From Methanoregula sp. PtaU1.Bin051 (lineage in GTDB: Archaea > Halobacteriota > Methanomicrobia > Methanomicrobiales > Methanospirillaceae): DNA of 64,000 nt. Below the pieces are notes generated by a model that did not search any database, was not told where the DNA came from, and saw nothing but the letters and a program-made list of their open reading frames with translations. Made by a program: the position numbers and the translations under genes. Positions 17,662 to 26,675 of the stretch are shown piece by piece; within the stretch, counting starts at the first letter, position 1, and every line of letters starts with the position of its first letter. The DNA lies in contig MVRE01000006.1 of NCBI GenBank assembly GCA_002067895.1, forward strand, positions 124,001 to 188,000, given 5' to 3'.

Positions 17662-18575
17662 AATTTCTACGGGAGAGGCGGAGGTGAAGTCGAAAATATT
17701 TTTCGCGCTGAAAACTTCCTGCAGAAAATTTTTCAAAATTTTTTCGGAAAAAAATTTCCGGCAAAAAATCCAATCTCAAATCCCACCCGCTAACCCCGAA
17801 ATCTCTCTAATCCCCTCCTCAAAAACCCTCCTTTTCCCTGACCTCACAACCCCCCGAATCCGGGCCCGATACGGCCTCCGTTTCCAAACGGGGCTCAATA
17901 CGGGCTCCGTTTGACATCCGACAACCCCCTGTTTGGGTCGTTCCACCAGGAGTTTTTACTCAAGTGAGGGTCCATCAGGATCCCGAACTTTTAGGAAAAC
18001 AACAGTTTTCCGTGAAAACACCGTCGGAAATGAGCCGAAATTCACGTCTGCATTTATCGAAAAAAATCCGGGATCCTTGGTATGACGGATGTCAAATCTC
18101 TCCCCCCCCAAAACAGGGGTTCTTTTCCTTTTCACCTATCACAGTATGATCCAGCCTGAGATTGTGGCTCCAAAAGCGTTTAAAGACGTTTTTTGAAAAG
18201 GCAGATTTCATCCGAAATACGGCAATCGGACAGCGTATTGAGCGTTTTCAATTGGCGGTGTACCGGAATTCATGGTTTTGTGCAACCTGAAGGGGAAAAA
18301 TGGCTCCTTTTTCCGGCCGGTGGACAACGGCCACCGTCGGAGAACTGAGATTTCGGGTGCCGGAGACACTGCCCCGTCTCACGGGTTTTCTGCCACTCCA
18401 TGTGAAACCGTGGTCAGCCATTCGGTTGCCGGAGGAACCCTTCCGGAGAGGTCGTCCTGAAGAAAACGGGTTTTTTCTGGAAAATTTCCGGCTGGATTTT
18501 TTGCTTTGCAAAAAAATTCGAAAAAAGTCCGGCAAAAAATTTTCCGGAATTTTTCAGTCCGGAAATTATCCGGCC
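17662..18575. repeat. Repeated non-coding element, copy 1
   Basis: A gene-free stretch of about 0.9 kb. It is bounded on the left (17690-17775) and right (18460-18573) by arrays of AAAATTTTCCGG-like palindromic pieces. Inside, 17848-17957 is a GC-rich core that matches 41242-41351 over 110 bases with five differences by eye, and 18022-18066 matches 41364-41408. A further shared stretch is TATGATCCAG(C/T)CTGAGAT near 18145. The core holds CCGTTT-CC-AAACGG and ACCC...GGGT stems. It contains no open frame shared intact by both copies and no transposase. Function unknown. Confidence 0.75.
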
Positions 18576-18648
18576 CATACTAAGCCTGTCGCTCCTGCAT
18601 CACCGTTGCCTGCTCCGGGCAGGTTGACACGCAGAGCCCGGAGCCGGG

Positions 18649-18762
18649 GCACGAATCACCGCACATGTAATTATTATTCGGGATAGGGGCGCGGCTTACT
18701 GTTTCAAGATAGATCAAAATTTTACATTTACGTTTGTCATAGCATTCTGGCTTGTCATATAT
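18649..18762 (-). pseudogene. Fragment of the G1-like peptidase gene
   Basis: About 110 bases are closely similar to part of the 3' region of the peptidase gene at 24417-25643 (matching roughly 24565-24680). The encoded piece IYLETVSRAPIPNNNYMCGD is recognisable, but the parent reading frame upstream of it is broken by a TGA after N-V-K-F, and similarity stops abruptly at the CGGTGATTC junction. It sits between the repeated element and the secreted-protein block, so it looks like a leftover of a duplication or deletion. Confidence 0.75.
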
Positions 18763-18779
18763 GGGCAGAGAGATCGCTT

Positions 18780-19829
18780 TCATCTCCGGCGAAATGCTGC
18801 GAATACCAACCCGATGCCCAATGCTGTGACAGGGAGGATTAACGGAAGCACTGCGGGGACAGTCGTGGGTTGTTGGGAAACCTGACCGATTGGCGAAGAT
18901 GGAACTGTCCCGGTCGGACTCTCATTAGTATCCGTGGGTCTGTTTACGAGCGTGAACGAATAGAGATATGGATACCGATCATCATCAGACCGGACTATGG
19001 AGAGACTGTAATCCCCGGCTACTGCATCCTGTCGTATTACCGTATTATTTTCCAGCCGTTTATACCATTGAGTCGTATTCAGTACAAATGACCACGTATG
19101 GTTTACTCCCTTTCCTGTCGTGACGAGAGTTGATCCGGTATACAAAGGAGGCGCGAGGTTTGGACGAAGCGTCATGAACGTGGATATATACGCTGCGTAC
19201 TCGAGTTCCTCCCCAACGGGAAGATCTGTCTCTCCAGAAACAGTGAATGAATCGCCGGTATAATAAGTGCCGATAGGTAGATTATCGACCGTGATCCAGT
19301 AGCCCCGGTAAGGATTGGCCGAAGATGGGATCGTTGAACTATCCTTCGTTGAAATTTCTGCACATGCAGGTTTTTCATAAATGGTGAATATTGTCTCATC
19401 CCCTGCATCGGACTGATACGATGAAACAACAACCCTGTATTCACCCGGATGAAAATCCGAAGGATCGACCGGGTAAGACCAGGTATTTTTCCCATCAGAT
19501 CCCCCGTTGATATTAATCCTTGCTGCTGACCCGCTGGATATAACACCCTTGATACTCCGTGTACGATTCAACGGATATATTTCAATGAGGAGCTCGCTAC
19601 CCGGCGAGATATTCGTTGTTCCTGTAATGATGAATGGTTCATTCACAAAATGATCGTCCATAGGTTCAATGGAAATCTCTTCTGCGGCGGGGTTATTTTT
19701 AACAGCAGTGGCAGGTTGAAGAACCAGAATTAAAAAAACTGCCGTTACGAGAAGCAACATGATTTTTTTAATAGGATAATCGTGTCTTTTTTGTGATTTC
19801 ATTAACTCTCCACTCGGGGTAATTGACAA
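18780..19829 (-). CDS. Secreted/membrane-anchored Ig-like beta protein
   Basis: A 349-residue surface protein. It has an N-terminal signal helix (IMLLLVTAVFLILVLQPATA), two beta-rich domains of about 100-110 residues, and a C-terminal membrane helix followed by RRR. Both domains share the pattern F-x-(I/V)-x-G-x-T-(N/D)-(I/L)-P/S-x-G (FIITGTTNISPGSEL, FTVSGETDLPVGEEL) and end in a segment like HTWSFVLNTT. The neighbours at 19857 and 23744 have the same domain. Many N-x-T/S sites suggest glycosylation. The C-terminal VPAVLPLILPVTALGI resembles the tail of the 23744 protein. The function is not known. Confidence 0.75.
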   Translation of the reverse strand: MSITPSGELMKSQKRHDYPIKKIMLLLVTAVFLILVLQPATAVKNNPAAEEISIEPMDDHFVNEPFIITGTTNISPGSELLIEIYPLNRTRSIKGVISSGSAARININGGSDGKNTWSYPVDPSDFHPGEYRVVVSSYQSDAGDETIFTIYEKPACAEISTKDSSTIPSSANPYRGYWITVDNLPIGTYYTGDSFTVSGETDLPVGEELEYAAYISTFMTLRPNLAPPLYTGSTLVTTGKGVNHTWSFVLNTTQWYKRLENNTVIRQDAVAGDYSLSIVRSDDDRYPYLYSFTLVNRPTDTNESPTGTVPSSPIGQVSQQPTTVPAVLPLILPVTALGIGLVFAAFRRR

Positions 19830-19856
19830 GATTTTTTTGTTTATGGTTGGCAGTTC

Positions 19857-20498
19857 TTATAAGTTAACGGTTGATCTTCGATAGATTTCTATTAAAATCA
19901 TCATCGCTACAGCTGTAATCGGGATTCCAATTGTCAACGGAGCAGGATGAGTTTCCGGAATCGTTTTTACAGGAGGCGGAGTTGAATCTGTTACGTCCTG
20001 AGAAGGTGTTTCATTTTCTCGTTCAGATGACGGGTTCCGAACCCCTCCGGGTATGAGATTAAATAAAGCAGTATCAGTAACGCTATGAATTCCATCCCCG
20101 TATCGTAAAGAATATACTCTTATCAGGTATTCGTCAGGTTTGAGGGCGGTTGTATTGATATCGAACGACCAGACATGATCGCCGTTTGCATCAGTAATAA
20201 TCCTGGTTCTTCCTTCATAAGGAGTGGACTCTATCAACTCCGGGCCACCCGGGTTGGCGTGGCGGAAAGCAATTGAGTATATCTCAATCTGGATAGTATC
20301 GCCTAATGGAAGATTAGTTGCGCCGCGAATAGTAAAAAATTCACCAGCAACAGGGTCCTGTGGTGGTTCGATCGATATCGTGAACGGGGTATTGTTGCCC
20401 ATTTCCGAAATTGCATCTTGATTCCCGTTTGCGTGGCACGTTGGTACCAGCAGCAGTCCTGAAAGTAAAAGCATAGTCAGGATGGAATAATATCTCAT
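19857..20498 (-). CDS. Secreted one-domain Ig-like beta protein
   Basis: 213 residues: an N-terminal signal peptide (ILTMLLLSGLLLVPTCHA), one domain of the type repeated in its neighbour (FFTIRGATNLPLGDTIQIEIYS... HVWSFDINTTALKPDEYLIRVYS), a Thr/Pro-rich linker, and a C-terminal helix (LTIGIPITAVAMMILIEIY). It is the same protein plan as the 18780 gene with one domain fewer. The gap to that gene is about 30 bases, and both are on the minus strand, so an operon is likely. Unknown function. Confidence 0.75.
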   Translation of the reverse strand: MRYYSILTMLLLSGLLLVPTCHANGNQDAISEMGNNTPFTISIEPPQDPVAGEFFTIRGATNLPLGDTIQIEIYSIAFRHANPGGPELIESTPYEGRTRIITDANGDHVWSFDINTTALKPDEYLIRVYSLRYGDGIHSVTDTALFNLIPGGVRNPSSERENETPSQDVTDSTPPPVKTIPETHPAPLTIGIPITAVAMMILIEIYRRSTVNL

Positions 20499-20623
20499 TT
20501 TGGTCTTCTCTTGTCATTCCTCTGCGGAACTACGTTGTCAACAACAATCCATTTGCCACCGGCTTATAAACGGTTTGTCGGACGGATGTTTACATGTCCG
20601 GGTTTTGACAAACGCAACAACAT

Positions 20624-21919
20624 TTATTTTTTCCATTGCCTTACTTGCCTGAAGATACAGAGGCATCCAATCGTCAGGATTGGAATTACAGCCGGGAGCG
20701 ATGCGAGTTGGGTCGCAGGGGTTGTATCCCGTTGATTCCTTGTGGGTTCGGTTCTGGAAACTTCGGCATCAGCATTTTTCGGTTCTTCAATAATCGTTGT
20801 ATTTCCCCATCGGTTGAAGAAATACACATGATCTTTCGTCCCTGCTGCGAAATAATTCCCATCTCTCGAAGATATAACGCTCATTACATCGGATGGAGTG
20901 GGATATTGCCAGAGAAGTTCTCCTGTTTTTTTGAACAGTAATAATTTATTCGAAGAGCCTGCTAACACAAAGTTACCATCTCCGGAGATAGAGATCGCAT
21001 TTACCCAGCCTTTATCGTCATAGTAATCCCAGAGAAGTGCCCCAGTCCTGTTAAAAAACCGGACATAATATTGAGAGCCTGCAGAGATGTATTCTCCATC
21101 CGATGAAATTGCGACCGATCTGAACCACGGACTGCTGGAATAATTCCACAACAATGTGCCGTTTTTATCAAACACATAAAGCTTGTTCTCATCAATTCCG
21201 GCAATAGTTTCACCGTTACCCGACATCCCGATATCAATAAATGACAAATCTATAGGATAAATGAACGAAACCTTTCCATTTGAATCCACAACCGAAATAG
21301 TCCCTGATGCGCCCCGCCAGGGACAGCAGGAATGAGATGCAACTGCACTGGCAGTTCCATCATCTGAAATCGCAATCCGGCAGATATCTTCTGGCATCGC
21401 AGTACTGGATATTATTCCCCTGCTTGAATTAAGCCGGTTGAGCGTTTTATCGATGGATACTGCGACAATTGATCCATCATCTGACATCGCAATATTGTTT
21501 CGTAATTGTGAAATCTGGGAGAGTTTCCAGAATGCTGTTCCATTCCGGTTGAAATAGACTGTTTCTCCAATATCTGGATACGGGTGGTAGAATACAGCAG
21601 CAGCATATTCACCTGTACCGGCAATTGAAACCGATGTGACGGATGTACTTGAATTTCTATACGTCCAGAGTATTTCCCCCGTCCGTTTATACATCCGGAA
21701 AAAACCGTTATTCGATCCCGCGACAACATACTGGCCATCGTGTGAACAGGAAACTAGGACGTTTTCAGTCCCGATCAGATCTGACCAGACCGGTGTCGGT
21801 GAAATTCTGGAATCCGATATAGTGTCAGATCCAGTCGTGGTTTCATTTATACCCGATACCGGTAATACTACGACGAATAAAATCAATACTATGACGGGTA
21901 TTTTTTTCATTTGGTTCAT
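20624..21919 (-). CDS. Secreted beta-propeller (PQQ/WD40-like) membrane-anchored protein
   Basis: 431 residues with a signal peptide, about seven to eight propeller repeats of roughly 40 residues, each with a (S/G)xDGxYxxAGS pattern and a closing (R/K)TG(E/A)(I/L)LW(T/D/Q)Y, and a C-terminal membrane helix (LASLPAVIPILTIGCLCIF) preceded by a Thr/Pro linker. Such repeats resemble PQQ-type quinoprotein propellers, but no cofactor residues can be assigned; in archaea these often serve as surface binding scaffolds. Asn-x-Thr/Ser sites are frequent. Two candidate ATGs, 21919 and 21910, are both acceptable. Confidence 0.82.
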   Translation of the reverse strand: MNQMKKIPVIVLILFVVVLPVSGINETTTGSDTISDSRISPTPVWSDLIGTENVLVSCSHDGQYVVAGSNNGFFRMYKRTGEILWTYRNSSTSVTSVSIAGTGEYAAAVFYHPYPDIGETVYFNRNGTAFWKLSQISQLRNNIAMSDDGSIVAVSIDKTLNRLNSSRGIISSTAMPEDICRIAISDDGTASAVASHSCCPWRGASGTISVVDSNGKVSFIYPIDLSFIDIGMSGNGETIAGIDENKLYVFDKNGTLLWNYSSSPWFRSVAISSDGEYISAGSQYYVRFFNRTGALLWDYYDDKGWVNAISISGDGNFVLAGSSNKLLLFKKTGELLWQYPTPSDVMSVISSRDGNYFAAGTKDHVYFFNRWGNTTIIEEPKNADAEVSRTEPTRNQRDTTPATQLASLPAVIPILTIGCLCIFRQVRQWKK

Positions 21920-21962
21920 GATATTGTCACTTTTTTGTTATTAACATGATTAAAAAATTGGT

Positions 21963-23336
21963 TTAATATCGATAAATGAAACTTAAAGATGGCTGATAGT
22001 CTTCAACATACATATCTCCTACAGGAGGGTTCATTGAATCAGAGTAATATACTCTTTTTGTTGTATACCGGTCATCATAACCATAAGCAGCTCTTGCATG
22101 ACCATTGGGGAGATTTGGATTGACATGTCCTGAAGCGGTAACTGTTTTCATAGGATTATTCGCATTAATTGAATTCATTATCTCATAGAAATAGGGATCT
22201 CTCTGTTGCCGTCCCCATGACATCCCGAGACCGCCTTGGTTCCAAGAATCTATGTAATAATGATATTCGTCATCAGATGTTGGGCCGTGTGTTGTTCCAT
22301 AGACATTCATTTTCGTAGCAATTTGATCTAGTGATCTCGAGGATTGGATCTGTCCTTGCATTCTATAATAATCTGTGATCGCCCATGCTGCCCCGACCGC
22401 GCACCAATCTCTATATCCTTGAAAAGTGCTGCTGAAGGGACTCAATATCTTGACTCCTGCAGGAAATCTTAATCCTGAGAGAATAACAGATTTAAGCACG
22501 TCATCTGTTTTTTGTGTCCTCGCATTATCCACTTGTATATGTTGAGAGCTGGTTTTTTCAGTGATTCCAAGAGAGTTGGCCTGATCTAAAATCTTTTGAA
22601 TGCGTGCATTCTCTTTCTCCCAGATAGCGATATTTTGTTGAATTTGTGATCGGGGGATACTATTATAATATGATCCCATTACTGCGCTCTCACTCAATTG
22701 TCTCTCATTTTGGGGCACAGTCAGATAATCGTTAAAACCTGCATCGACAATAATACGCTTTACATCATGTGTCTGTGAATTATGCAGTTCTGCAAGTAAA
22801 CCGATAGAAGGATTATCATAGCATACAGTTTTCACAGAGGCTATTTCATAACCCTTAAAATCGGCCGCCAATATCTTATTTACTTTCGCATCTAAATTGC
22901 GTTGATCAAATTCTTCTGGTGATGCGGTTCCAATCAGTTTAATCGGTGAACCTAATACCTTACTCGCAGCAATTCTGATTTTTCCAATTCGAATTCCATC
23001 TTTCTCGACCCAGAATTGGTAGAAGAGTTGTTCACCGTTTAAATCGTAGATAACGATTGGATCAGGATTTAAATTAGCTTCAGACCAATCAACTGAATCG
23101 CCCAATGTTTTTATAAAAATGCATTCTGTAAAAGCATCAATTGCATATTCTCGTGCTTTTTCAATTGGAATATAATTAGTTATAATATCATCTTTTGAGA
23201 TGAAGGTATTAGTTGGGGCACTCGAATCTTTCTGAACTCCAATAGCTACATTTTCCGCCGCGCTCACGCACGGTACCATCGCCATCCCAGCCAATAGCAG
23301 TGCCAGCAGGACGATACCAATTCTCAGTGTTTTCAT
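21963..23336 (-). CDS. Secreted papain/C39-like cysteine peptidase
   Basis: 457 residues. The signal peptide (IGIVLLALLLAGMAMVPCVSA) is nearly the same as that of the G1-like peptidase at 24417. The N-terminal 280 residues resemble a propeptide-like domain; the C-terminal 170 carry a papain-fold active site, YRDWCAVGAAWAITDYY (Cys nucleophile) and NGHARAAYGYDD (His). The substrate is unknown. The gene has a strong AAAGGAGG ribosome site eight bases before the ATG. Upstream is a duplicated promoter segment shared with the 24417 gene, so both are probably regulated alike. Codon use is more AT-rich than in the housekeeping genes. Confidence 0.8.
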   Translation of the reverse strand: MKTLRIGIVLLALLLAGMAMVPCVSAAENVAIGVQKDSSAPTNTFISKDDIITNYIPIEKAREYAIDAFTECIFIKTLGDSVDWSEANLNPDPIVIYDLNGEQLFYQFWVEKDGIRIGKIRIAASKVLGSPIKLIGTASPEEFDQRNLDAKVNKILAADFKGYEIASVKTVCYDNPSIGLLAELHNSQTHDVKRIIVDAGFNDYLTVPQNERQLSESAVMGSYYNSIPRSQIQQNIAIWEKENARIQKILDQANSLGITEKTSSQHIQVDNARTQKTDDVLKSVILSGLRFPAGVKILSPFSSTFQGYRDWCAVGAAWAITDYYRMQGQIQSSRSLDQIATKMNVYGTTHGPTSDDEYHYYIDSWNQGGLGMSWGRQQRDPYFYEIMNSINANNPMKTVTASGHVNPNLPNGHARAAYGYDDRYTTKRVYYSDSMNPPVGDMYVEDYQPSLSFIYRY

Positions 23337-23531
23337 GTTTCATTCCTCCTTTCATCACTTTACGCGGAGGCATGATCCAAAACTTCTTGACTTGAGAAGC
23401 TGATTGTTACATGCCTGCGGGCGGGACCGGGTTCAACCGCAATACGATCTGAGGTGAACCCGTCCTTTCTTTTCGGGACAACCTACGGTCGTCCACAAGA
23501 GGCAATCCGTAATTTAATAATAAACCTGTTA
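23337..23531 (-). promoter_or_regulatory. Duplicated promoter region of the cysteine peptidase gene
   Basis: This segment is about 90% identical by eye to 25644-25840, the region before the G1-like peptidase gene. Both contain the AAGGAGGAATGA ribosome site, an inverted repeat around AAGAAGTTTTGGATC, a GGGTTCACC/GGGTCCACC element and an AT-rich TTATTATTAAATTACGG stretch near 23510 that is the best TATA candidate. Conservation of non-coding sequence at this level suggests a shared operator or recent duplication. Confidence 0.6.
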
Positions 23532-23632
23532 TCACCGAGTACCTTCCGTTTCCGGAAGTGAATCAAACCCGGGCAGGTATTTTTCTAAATAGGATATTAC
23601 TTCATTATTAATCTCATACCGTGCGTTCGCCT
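23532..23632 (-). pseudogene. Remnant of the winged-helix regulator 3' end
   Basis: The last 33 codons of the regulator at 25841-26629 recur here with the frame intact: NARYEINNE...YLEKYLPGFDSLPETEGTR then a stop. No upstream part of the gene is present, so it cannot be expressed as a regulator. With the adjacent promoter it forms a duplicated module placed in front of the cysteine peptidase. Confidence 0.75.
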
Positions 23633-23743
23633 TCATATATGATTTCTGTCAAAATCATCAACTGATAAAAAAAATCAAACTCTGGAGAGCGTTTGTGATT
23701 CCACGATCCTCCCGGATCTGCGGGTATCCTTGCGATGACAGTG

Positions 23744-24406
23744 TTAACCGTCTCTTTTCCCGAGCAATAGCATTCCCGTAATTCCTAGGGCTGCAACCGG
23801 AACAATAACAGGTACCGGTGCGGATTTTCCTGCATGGGCACCCGTTGGGCCGGTTGTTAGAGATGATGACTGCGGCAAGCCCGAAGCACCGGGGGTATTC
23901 AAGCCTGTATCTTCCAGGGTAGGAACAGATTCGGATTGGTTGAACAGGTAAATAGTCTCATGATCGCCAACCGTAACAAATTGATCATCCCAGACACTAA
24001 TATCATATGCCCAACGGTCTCCGTCGTAATCAATTGTCCAGAAACCGGTGGTATTCAATTGATAACTCCAAGTATTCATACCCGGGCTCCCGTTAACTAC
24101 GACTGTGTAGCCATAATGTTCAGACCTGATACAGTAACCCACCCTGCAGCCCCCCAGGTGCATATGAACCGCAAGTTTTCGCCCGGCAGGAAGTGATGTA
24201 GTCCCGTGGATCAGAAAAACATCTCCCGCAGTGTGATTCCCCACATGATTAAGCGTGATCGCCCTGTCAGACAGGTCTTCATCGTACGGAGTATCCGGCA
24301 GGGTATTTGCTGCCAGTGCAACAGCAGGAATGAAAAGGGACAGACAGATAAGACCCGTGACTGCAAAGAAACCAAACCGGTTCTTTATTGGGAAAAAAAA
24401 GGACAT
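23744..24406 (-). CDS. Secreted Ig-like beta protein, C-terminally anchored
   Basis: 220 residues. It has a signal helix (FFAVTGLICLSLFIPAVALA), one beta domain of the local type (VFLIHGTTSLPAGRKLAVHMHL, then NTWSYQLNTTGFW), a Ser/Thr/Pro linker and a C-terminal helix (VPVIVPVAALGITGMLLLG). The domain carries two extra Cys (GGCRVGYC). The start was chosen at ATG 24406; an upstream ATG would overlap the peptidase gene. The gap to that gene is ten bases, suggesting co-transcription with it and a role alongside the secreted peptidase. Confidence 0.75.
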   Translation of the reverse strand: MSFFFPIKNRFGFFAVTGLICLSLFIPAVALAANTLPDTPYDEDLSDRAITLNHVGNHTAGDVFLIHGTTSLPAGRKLAVHMHLGGCRVGYCIRSEHYGYTVVVNGSPGMNTWSYQLNTTGFWTIDYDGDRWAYDISVWDDQFVTVGDHETIYLFNQSESVPTLEDTGLNTPGASGLPQSSSLTTGPTGAHAGKSAPVPVIVPVAALGITGMLLLGKRDG

Positions 24407-24416
24407 AGGGTTTCCA

Positions 24417-25643
24417 TCAATTGGCGGTATCCAGGATGATCCGGCTTGGCCATGAGTTGCCGACACTCAGTCCTGGGAGATCAGTCCATACCGAATTCAC
24501 TCCGCTCCCGATTGTGCCGGGCATCACATTCTGTCCGTTGGTGTTCACCAGATAGAAGTTCGTGAACGTGGAATCACCGCACATGTAATTATTGTTCGGG
24601 ATCGAGGCGCGGCTTACCGTTTCAAGATAGATCTGGATTTTTACATTTGTGTTTGGCATAGCATTCTGGCTCGTCATATAGGTAGTCTGGATGTTCCGGG
24701 TCGTGTCCCTGAATGTAATCGTCCAGTAGTTATTGAAGTGATTGAACAGCATATCTCCTTCGATGTTATCTCCCGGGTATATCCCGCTAATCCGGGTTGA
24801 GTGAAGTGTTGATGATGACCCGGGATATGCAAACCAGGAAGCTCCGGTCCAGACCTGTCCGGGTTCCGGACTGCTTGCCCTGTCTTTCCATGCCCATTCG
24901 AGAACAGGCTGGATAAGATAGGATTCATCATTTGTAGTAATACCATTCCAGATCGCAAGCTGGGACCGTCTGGTTGGATTTGATGGATCGACATACAGGT
25001 ATCTCGGGCTTGCCGGGACATTCCAGTTCGCGGTAAACTGGCCGATATTGCTCAATGCAGCGCTCTGTGCGCCTTCGATGTATTCTTCCCGCCAGGTCGG
25101 GTTATAGGCAAGGGTGCCGGACTTTGTCGTTGTGCTCTTGTTTTTGTTATTGTCGATAATGGTCAGTATGAGTTTTCCATTGTAAGATATATATATGGTG
25201 CTCTCCTTGGCATCCACGAACGATCCGCTGGGGATTTCACAGACAAATGTCGCGGGTTTGTATCCCCTGGGCGTAAATACTATTCCCGCGTCAGCATCGT
25301 TTGCTGCGAACAACTGTTTCCCTTCGGAATCGAATACCGTTGTCACACTCTTGTCTGAATGGTGAATAATCGCACCCGCGGGGATTTTTACGGATTTTCC
25401 ATCTTTTGCAGATATGAAGGATTGTTTTATCTGTGAAGTCTCGATCGGGTCCATGAGTATTAACTCATCATTGAGGATTATTTCCTGCTGCGATGCATCA
25501 AACTGTAGTTGCGGCAGGGTTACATGATCTACATCAAGTATTTTTACTTTTTCCGTGTCACTTGCCGCGCTCACGCATGGCACCATCGCCATCCCTGCCA
25601 GTAGCAGTGTCAGCAGGATGACGCCAAGTTTCAGTGTTTTCAT
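24417..25643 (-). CDS. Secreted G1-like (glutamic) peptidase-fold protein
   Basis: 408 residues with signal peptide LGVILLTLLLAGMAMVPCVSA. The N-terminal 180 residues are probably a propeptide. The C-terminal 220 resemble the eqolisin (G1) concanavalin-like fold: FTANWNVPASP, a Gln in YLIQPVLEWAW, Trp-rich GQVWTGASWFAYPGS, GDNIEGDMLF, and a Glu in IYLETVSRASIP at the place of the catalytic Glu. I infer a glutamic peptidase; catalytic activity is not shown. Start chosen by homology with the cysteine peptidase: AAGGAGG lies about ten bases before ATG 25643. A piece of this gene is duplicated at 18649. Confidence 0.7.
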   Translation of the reverse strand: MKTLKLGVILLTLLLAGMAMVPCVSAASDTEKVKILDVDHVTLPQLQFDASQQEIILNDELILMDPIETSQIKQSFISAKDGKSVKIPAGAIIHHSDKSVTTVFDSEGKQLFAANDADAGIVFTPRGYKPATFVCEIPSGSFVDAKESTIYISYNGKLILTIIDNNKNKSTTTKSGTLAYNPTWREEYIEGAQSAALSNIGQFTANWNVPASPRYLYVDPSNPTRRSQLAIWNGITTNDESYLIQPVLEWAWKDRASSPEPGQVWTGASWFAYPGSSSTLHSTRISGIYPGDNIEGDMLFNHFNNYWTITFRDTTRNIQTTYMTSQNAMPNTNVKIQIYLETVSRASIPNNNYMCGDSTFTNFYLVNTNGQNVMPGTIGSGVNSVWTDLPGLSVGNSWPSRIILDTAN

Positions 25644-25840
25644 TTGTTTCATTCCTCCTTTCTTCACTATGCTCGGAGGCACGATCCAAAACTTCTTGAC
25701 TTGACAAGCTGATTGTTTCATGCCTACGGGCGGGACCGGGTTCAACCGCAATTCGACCTGAGGTGGACCCGTCCTTTCTTTTCGGGACAACCTACAGTTG
25801 TCCACAAGAGGCAATCCGTAATTTAATAATAAACCTGTTA

Positions 25841-26629
25841 TCACCGAGTACCTTCCGTTTCCGGAAGTGAATCAAATCGTGGCAGGTATTTTTCCAGGTA
25901 GGGCATTGCTTCATTATTTATTTCATACCGTGCGTTCCTGCCTTCCTTTCTGATGGCGAGAATCCCGTCATCGGACAACCGGTGCATGTGCCAGTTAATT
26001 CCTGCTCCGGATACTCCGAGGGCGATTTCGAGTTGAAGGCGGGAGAGATTGGGATTCTCCTTTATCAGTTTAAGAAGTGTCCTCGTTGGTTTGCTGTGGA
26101 GATATCTGAGGACTTTCTGTTCTATCGGCGGGTAACTGCCTGAGTTTTCATAATACCGGGTATTTCGGGAAGTCTCGAGCATGGACACTTTGTTCATCTG
26201 TTTCAGGACTGCAAGATGGTACCGGAGAGAATTAGGGGATACCCCGGTTTCCCTGGAGATTTCGGTGAAATCTGTCCCCGGAGAATTCTGGATATAATGA
26301 AAAATCCTGCTCCTTGAGAGATTATCGAGAACATTAGTCTTCCTGATTCTCCGGAAACCCAGAGCGGCCAGGAGTTTGAGGATGAATAACAATTCTAACG
26401 GACACAACAGGAATGGTGAGGCCGAGATTGCAAGGATCACGGCCACATCTTGGGGAGAATATTCCCAGACCGGCACTTTCACCGTCTCAAGCGGAGTGCC
26501 TGTATCCGTACCGGGGGGAGCGGGTTCCACATCGTAGCCCCCCATATTGGCTCCGCCCGGGCAGATCGTCAGGGAAAAACAACAAAGCGCAAGGAGAAGC
26601 GTGAGATGGTAACTCCTGCACGTTATCAT
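25841..26629 (-). CDS. Membrane-anchored tandem winged-helix regulator
   Basis: 262 residues. It has a hydrophobic N-terminus that could be a signal peptide (LTLLLALCCFSLTICP), a short extracellular linker, a membrane helix (VAVILAISASPFLLCPLELLFILKLLAALGF), and then two winged helices on the cytosolic side: FTEISRETGVSPNSLRYHLAVLKQMN and LSRLQLEIALGVSGAGINWHMHRLSDDG. This plan is seen in membrane-bound one-component regulators of methanogens. It lies directly upstream of, and on the same strand as, the secreted peptidase gene, so it is the likely regulator of this locus. Its 3' end occurs again as remnants at 23532 and 27169. Confidence 0.8.
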   Translation of the reverse strand: MITCRSYHLTLLLALCCFSLTICPGGANMGGYDVEPAPPGTDTGTPLETVKVPVWEYSPQDVAVILAISASPFLLCPLELLFILKLLAALGFRRIRKTNVLDNLSRSRIFHYIQNSPGTDFTEISRETGVSPNSLRYHLAVLKQMNKVSMLETSRNTRYYENSGSYPPIEQKVLRYLHSKPTRTLLKLIKENPNLSRLQLEIALGVSGAGINWHMHRLSDDGILAIRKEGRNARYEINNEAMPYLEKYLPRFDSLPETEGTR

Positions 26630-26675
26630 TAATCCTCATTTTTTCTTGGAGTTTTTAAATTTTTGTTTTTTTATA

